Source: Gracilimonas sp040117685 (GTDB taxonomy: Bacteria > Bacteroidota > Rhodothermia > Balneolales > Balneolaceae). From it: a DNA stretch of 64,000 nt. The stretch spans positions 1 to 64,000 of the forward strand of contig NZ_JBEDYP020000013.1 in assembly GCF_040117685.2 (NCBI RefSeq), read 5' to 3'. Positions 60,135 through 64,000 of this stretch are shown piece after piece (the first letter of the stretch is position 1; each line of letters opens with the position of its first letter). Made by a program: the position numbers and the translations under genes. The notes below the pieces were generated by a model, which worked only from the letters and a program-made list of their open reading frames with translations, was not told the DNA's origin and did no database searches.

Positions 60135-62261
60135 TCAGGCTTCCTGAAGATCCACATTCTGCTCAACCACTCTTTTCTGAACATCATGCGGAACCTGGGC
60201 ATAATGAGAAAACTCCCGTGTATAGGTAGCACTGCCCTGAGTCATGGATTTCAGTCGGGTTGAATAATGATCCAGCTCTTCCAGTGGTACATGGGCTTTT
60301 ATCTTCTGGATTGAACCTTCTCCATCCATGCCCTGAATCTGGCCGCGACGGGTGCTAAGGTCACTCATCACATCCCCCATAAAATTGGAAGGAACCGTCA
60401 CCTCGATCTCGTAAACCGGCTCCATCAGCTGAGGGTTTGCCTGCATAAAACCATCCCGGAAGGCCATTCTGGCAGCCGTTTTGAAAGCAGCTTCGTTGGA
60501 ATCCACCGAGTGCATCGAGCCGTCAAAAACAGAAACCCTGATATCGCGGGCACGGCAGCCGCTCATTGGCCCATTTTCCATTTTCTCCATTACGCCTTTT
60601 AGAATAGCCGGCATAAACCGGTTATCAATGACGCCACCCACAATACAATTCTGAAACACCAGCTTGCCTCCCCAGTTCAGTTCATGTTCCTGCACATCCC
60701 GAACCTTGAGGTCGCCCGGTGTTGACATTCCTTCCGTATAGGGTTCAATTAAAAGATGCACTTCTGCAAACTGTCCTGCTCCACCCGATTGCTTCTTGTG
60801 TTTGTAGTGAGATCGAACCCCTTTGGTAATGGTTTCGCGATAAGGAATTTTAGGAGTGATGAATTCCACGTCCAGCTTGAACCGATTCTTTAGTTGATCC
60901 TCGATCACGGCCAGATGCTCTTCTCCCTGTCCATGAATAATGACCTGACGAAGTTCCTGACTGTGTTCAATCACCACTGAAGGATCTTCCCGGTGAATTT
61001 GGTGCAGCGCGTGACCCAGTTTATCCTCTTCTCCCTCCTTCTTCAGTTTTACCGCTGTCCGGATGGTGGTTGGAGGAAATTGAATTCCCTGTAGTTTAAT
61101 TTCATGTCCTTTTTCGTGGAGGGTGTCGTTAACTTCTCCATCCTTCAGCTTCACAACCGCGCCAATATCCCCGGTTTGAATTTCACTGATCTCGATGCGT
61201 TTATGCCCTTCCGTAAGGAATAAACTTCCGAGCCTGACTGACGAGTCATTTGAACTATTAATTAAATCCATCCCCGGACGGATAGAACCTCCATACGTTT
61301 TAAAATAGATCAAATCACCCACATGAGATTCCGAATGGGTTTTAAATAAAAACATCACAGGCTTTCCATCAGGGTCGAGTTCAAAAACTTCTCCATCTTC
61401 AGTTTTGGGGGAATTGCCTTCCAGTGGATTAGGAGCCACATCATCGAGGAATCCCATAACCCGACCGGTGCCCATATTTTTGGCAGCACAGTTCACAAAA
61501 AGCGGAAATATCTGTCCGTTAACTAACGAAATATGCAATCCCTTCTGCATTTGTTCTTCGTCCAGCTCGCCATGCTCAAAATAGATGTCCATCAGGGTTT
61601 CATCGTTCTCGGCAATGGTTTCCACTAATTCCTGGTGCAGTTGTTGTGCGCGGGCTTGTTGAGATTCAGGAATCGGCAGTTTATCCGGCTTGCCCCCTTT
61701 CTCCGGAAATTCATACATGGTCATGCGAAGCACATCGATAATTGCATGAAAGTCGGGCCCCTCACTAAATGGATACTGCACTACGGTTACTTCACGTCCA
61801 AAATGTTCTTTGGCTTCATCAACGGTCTTCCAGAAATCAGACTGATCCGTATCCGGTTTATTCACCACAAACATGGAAGGCACACTGTACTTTTGCACGT
61901 ATTTCCAGAGTGAATCGGTAGCGGTTTCAACCCCCTGTTCCGAGTTTAGCACAAAAATAGCGGTATCAGCAATCCGGACGGCCCCGGCAACTTCCCCGAT
62001 ATAGTCTGACGTTCCGGGAGTGTCGATGAGATTAATTTTGTGCCCCCGCCAGTCCAGGTTCATGAAAGAAGAGAAAATGGATTTCTGCTTCTCCTTCTCC
62101 AAATTGTGATAATCGGAGATCGTATTCTTTTCTTCTATCGACCCTCGTCGGTTAATGGCTCCGGCTTCGAAAAGCATCGTTTCGGCTAACGTTGTTTTTC
62201 CGGAGCCGGAATGCCCCAGCAGAACAACATTACGGATACGGGTAGGATTATAAACTTTCAT
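60135..62261 (-). CDS. EF-G-like translational GTPase
   Basis: The 708-residue protein has the five-domain EF-G layout. The G domain has a P-loop written LLGHSGSGKTTLAE (true EF-G has AHIDAGKTT), G3 IDTPGTSDY and G4 NKPD. Domain IV has GVRSHYKHKKQSGGAGQFAEV, and the end is domain V-like. It matches the EF-G-like/FusA2 group with the GHSGSGKT loop, which are not the main translocase and have unclear roles, possibly in stress or ribosome recycling. The ATG at 62261 is chosen, with GGA upstream; an ATG 24 bp further (62285) would add MIKKKGIT. Confidence 0.88.
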   Translation of the reverse strand: MKVYNPTRIRNVVLLGHSGSGKTTLAETMLFEAGAINRRGSIEEKNTISDYHNLEKEKQKSIFSSFMNLDWRGHKINLIDTPGTSDYIGEVAGAVRIADTAIFVLNSEQGVETATDSLWKYVQKYSVPSMFVVNKPDTDQSDFWKTVDEAKEHFGREVTVVQYPFSEGPDFHAIIDVLRMTMYEFPEKGGKPDKLPIPESQQARAQQLHQELVETIAENDETLMDIYFEHGELDEEQMQKGLHISLVNGQIFPLFVNCAAKNMGTGRVMGFLDDVAPNPLEGNSPKTEDGEVFELDPDGKPVMFLFKTHSESHVGDLIYFKTYGGSIRPGMDLINSSNDSSVRLGSLFLTEGHKRIEISEIQTGDIGAVVKLKDGEVNDTLHEKGHEIKLQGIQFPPTTIRTAVKLKKEGEEDKLGHALHQIHREDPSVVIEHSQELRQVIIHGQGEEHLAVIEDQLKNRFKLDVEFITPKIPYRETITKGVRSHYKHKKQSGGAGQFAEVHLLIEPYTEGMSTPGDLKVRDVQEHELNWGGKLVFQNCIVGGVIDNRFMPAILKGVMEKMENGPMSGCRARDIRVSVFDGSMHSVDSNEAAFKTAARMAFRDGFMQANPQLMEPVYEIEVTVPSNFMGDVMSDLSTRRGQIQGMDGEGSIQKIKAHVPLEELDHYSTRLKSMTQGSATYTREFSHYAQVPHDVQKRVVEQNVDLQEA

Positions 62262-62340
62262 GGTGATTCCTTTCTTTTTTATCAACTGCTTCTAAACCTC
62301 TAAAACACCAAATAATTAATTACTTTTAGTGCCTGGTGCT

Positions 62341-62362
62341 TTAGCAGCAAAATTTCTGCTAA
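62341..62362. repeat. Short hairpin upstream of the asparaginase gene
   Basis: TTAGCAG-CAAAATTT-CTGCTAA is a perfect 7-bp inverted repeat in the divergent region between the EF-G-like and asparaginase genes, with a third AGCAG word at 62373. It may be an operator; no more can be said. Confidence 0.4.
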
Positions 62363-62491
62363 GTTTGTTATAGCAGCTTAACTTGTAAAAAAGCGCGACC
62401 AGCTTTTGCGCCACAAAATCAATGAACAGTACCCATTCTTTTTGAACAGAATGTGAAGATCAAAAATAAACGGAGTCACGAATAAATCAAC

Positions 62492-63481
62492 ATGAAAAAG
62501 ATTTTATTAATACAGACCGGGGGAACCATTGCCATGAATGCCAAAGGAGCAGGTGTTGAACTGGATCCGGAGCGATGGTCGAAAGTGTTGTATGAAGAGA
62601 TTCCCGAGCTAAATGAAATTGCTGAGATTATAACCTTTCCTTTGTTTTTTGAAGACAGTTCTGATTTGAATTCCTGGCACTGGGTGAAACTGGCCAGTTG
62701 TATTGACGAAAAATATGATGAGTTCGACGGGTTTGTGATTCTGCACGGAACCGACACCATGGCTTACTCTGCATCAGCCCTTAGTTTTGGGTTGAAGAAC
62801 CTGGGCAAACCGGTGATATTTACCGGGTCGCAATTGCCTATGAGTACCATTCGAAGTGATGCTCGCCGGAACCTGGTAAACGCCATCGAATTGGCTACGA
62901 TGGATTTTAAGGAAGTCGGAATTTGTTTCAACGATGCCCTTTATCGTGGGAATCGAGCCACCAAACTAAGTATTGGCGATTTTGATGCGTTCGGTACTCC
63001 CAACTTCTCCCCCCTTGCTGATATAGGAATTCAGATTGAATCACTCGTTCAGGAGCAATTCGGAAACGGAAATTTTGAAAACGTGGCTAAATATTCTGAT
63101 GAGGTTTTTGTGCTTACGGCTCACCCCAACCTGAATCCCAAGCTTTTGATGGATTTGAAGCTGGACAACGTACGTGCAGTAATTCTTCGGGCATTCGGAA
63201 GCGGGAACTTCTGCGTGAAAGGCGAAAAAAGCCTGCTTCCGTTTTTGGATAAATGCCGGGAGCATGATGTGATTGTAGCCATCGTATCCCAGGCAGATTA
63301 TGATTCGGTGGATCTCACCCAATATTCCGCAGGGCGAGCCGCTTTAGGACACGGAGCCATTAGTGGGAATGATCTTACCCTGGAGGCGGCTGTAACCAAA
63401 CTCATGTTTTTATTAGCACATTACGATTCCAAAACCGATATTGAACAACGTTTCCAGCAATCGCTGGCCGGGGAACTGTAA
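62492..63481 (+). CDS. ansA: Type I (cytoplasmic) L-asparaginase
   Basis: The enzyme hydrolyses asparagine to aspartate and ammonia. The 329-residue protein has the first Thr motif LLIQTGGTIAMN near residue 8 and the second FVILHGTDTMAYSASALSF near 85, with VIFTGSQLPMSTIRSDARRNLVNAI after it. No signal peptide is present, so it is the intracellular form. It stands alone, with a repeat element directly after it. Confidence 0.95.
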   Translation: MKKILLIQTGGTIAMNAKGAGVELDPERWSKVLYEEIPELNEIAEIITFPLFFEDSSDLNSWHWVKLASCIDEKYDEFDGFVILHGTDTMAYSASALSFGLKNLGKPVIFTGSQLPMSTIRSDARRNLVNAIELATMDFKEVGICFNDALYRGNRATKLSIGDFDAFGTPNFSPLADIGIQIESLVQEQFGNGNFENVAKYSDEVFVLTAHPNLNPKLLMDLKLDNVRAVILRAFGSGNFCVKGEKSLLPFLDKCREHDVIVAIVSQADYDSVDLTQYSAGRAALGHGAISGNDLTLEAAVTKLMFLLAHYDSKTDIEQRFQQSLAGEL

Positions 63482-63482
63482 T

Positions 63483-63567
63483 AGGTTTTAGGTGTTAGTC
63501 TCAAGGTTTTAGGAAGGCTTCATCCAAAACCTAACACCTAACACCTAAAACCTTGCACCTAACACCT
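63483..63567. repeat. TAGGTGTTAGG-word inverted-repeat element
   Basis: The left arm (63483-63513: AGGTTTTAGGTGTTAG, then AAGGTTTTAGG) and the right arm (63524-63567: CCAAAACCTAACACCTAACACC and on) are approximate reverse complements built from repeats of CCTAACA and CCTAAAA. It fills the gap between ansA and the next gene. It has the same design as the GTGATAA elements with other words. Confidence 0.75.
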
Positions 63568-63572
63568 TCACC

Positions 63573-64000
63573 ATGTTTTTTATTTTTGATGTAGAGACCG
63601 TTCCGGATTTTGACTTCATTCGACAGGTACTGAATGATCCGGATTCTGACCAGGAACTACTGCTGGAAAAGGCAAGTGAGGAATTAGCCAGAAATAAGTC
63701 AGGTTTCCTCCCTCCCATGTATCACCGAATGGTTTCCTGGGTTGGGCTTTGGATTGAGAATACGGGAGGCCCCAAACAAAAAGTAGCCTGGAGTGGTGAG
63801 AACGAAAAAGAAGGCCTCAAGCAGATTTTCGATGCTATTGGCACGTACAAAGATTTCGGGTTGATTCACCACAATGGAAAAGGCTTCGATATTCCCGTGC
63901 TCACTTACCGCGCGATGAAGCACGGACTACAAATGCCGGTTCGCATGCACGATTATGATATCCGCTACCGCTACAGCCGTCACAATGTAGATCTGGTGGA
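63573..64000 (+). CDS. DEDD 3'-5' exonuclease, PolB-exonuclease-like, partial at window edge
   Basis: The frame opens at ATG 63573 and runs past the window end without a stop (142 codons seen). MFFIFDVETVPDFD at the N-terminus has the first D-x-E metal pair of DEDD exonucleases, and LIHHNGKGFDIPVLTYRAM has the second-Asp motif near residue 105. It matches the predicted 3'-5' exonuclease family related to the PolB proofreading domain (PF10108). The role in DNA or RNA end processing is unknown. Confidence 0.85.
   Translation, partial: MFFIFDVETVPDFDFIRQVLNDPDSDQELLLEKASEELARNKSGFLPPMYHRMVSWVGLWIENTGGPKQKVAWSGENEKEGLKQIFDAIGTYKDFGLIHHNGKGFDIPVLTYRAMKHGLQMPVRMHDYDIRYRYSRHNVDLV

Noticed and set aside
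60135..62261. Main elongation factor G or tetracycline ribosomal protection protein
   Set aside because: The GHSGSGKT P-loop and the absence of str-operon neighbours (rpsL, rpsG, tuf) fit the EF-G-like group better; no TetM-type domain IV tip was recognised.

Overview
The window looks like chromosome from an FCB-group bacterium, most likely Balneolota (Balneola/Gracilimonas-like) or a close Rhodothermota relative. The evidence is three proteins with Por/type IX (T9SS) sorting tails built on the NYPNPFNP motif, a PorV/PorQ-like protein, a PID-CTERM-like short protein, a Bacteroidota-type 30-residue basic protein, lycopene cyclase and tandem OmpH genes after bamA. It is almost entirely ordinary core genome. 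I saw no rRNA, tRNA, CRISPR array, prophage or transposase gene.

Region 1 (1-11.5 kb, minus strand) is a secretion/outer-membrane cluster. In transcription order it holds a TonB-dependent receptor, a secreted FN3 protein, a PorV-like barrel, an IPT lipoprotein, a T9SS-tailed beta-propeller protein, a GHL10 glycosyl-hydrolase-like protein, and a twin-arginine metallophosphoesterase that is frameshifted and cut off. Region 2 (12-18 kb, plus) has a tryptophan dioxygenase/kynureninase pair, a four-helix-bundle gene tightly bracketed by inverted repeats, and then recA-recX-AI-2E transporter. A terminator-like hairpin lies inside recX. Region 3 (17.8-25.7 kb, plus) has purN-purH and the rod-shape operon mreB-mreC-mreD-PBP2-rodA.

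Region 4 (25.7-37.7 kb, mostly minus) has rnhB, a divergent VWA gene, and a long envelope operon: mltD-like (frameshifted), ctp protease, PHP phosphoesterase, ribH, uppS, bamA and three ompH paralogues, closed by a strong terminator. Region 5 (37.7-51.4 kb) is a mixed metabolic stretch: nadE, a candidate GABA module (class III aminotransferase plus succinate-semialdehyde dehydrogenase), UbiA prenyltransferase, threonine aldolase, lycopene cyclase, rsmE, a BFD-like Fe-S protein, dCTP deaminase and a nitrilase-family amidase. Region 6 (51.4-64 kb) has a PID-CTERM protein beside a large lamin-tail/T9SS protein, a 30-residue basic protein, HU, a sodium:alanine symporter, upp, lptC, an LptA-like gene, an EF-G-like GTPase, asparaginase and the start of a DEDD exonuclease.

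The least ordinary signals are small. They are several intergenic inverted-repeat elements built from short repeated words, the repeat-bounded four-helix-bundle unit, the hairpin inside recX, and four single-base frame breaks at short homopolymer or dinucleotide runs. Three of those breaks fall in the first 730 bases. I did not find a convincing undescribed multi-gene system; the TonB/PorV/T9SS cluster and the repeat-bounded unit are the best candidates.
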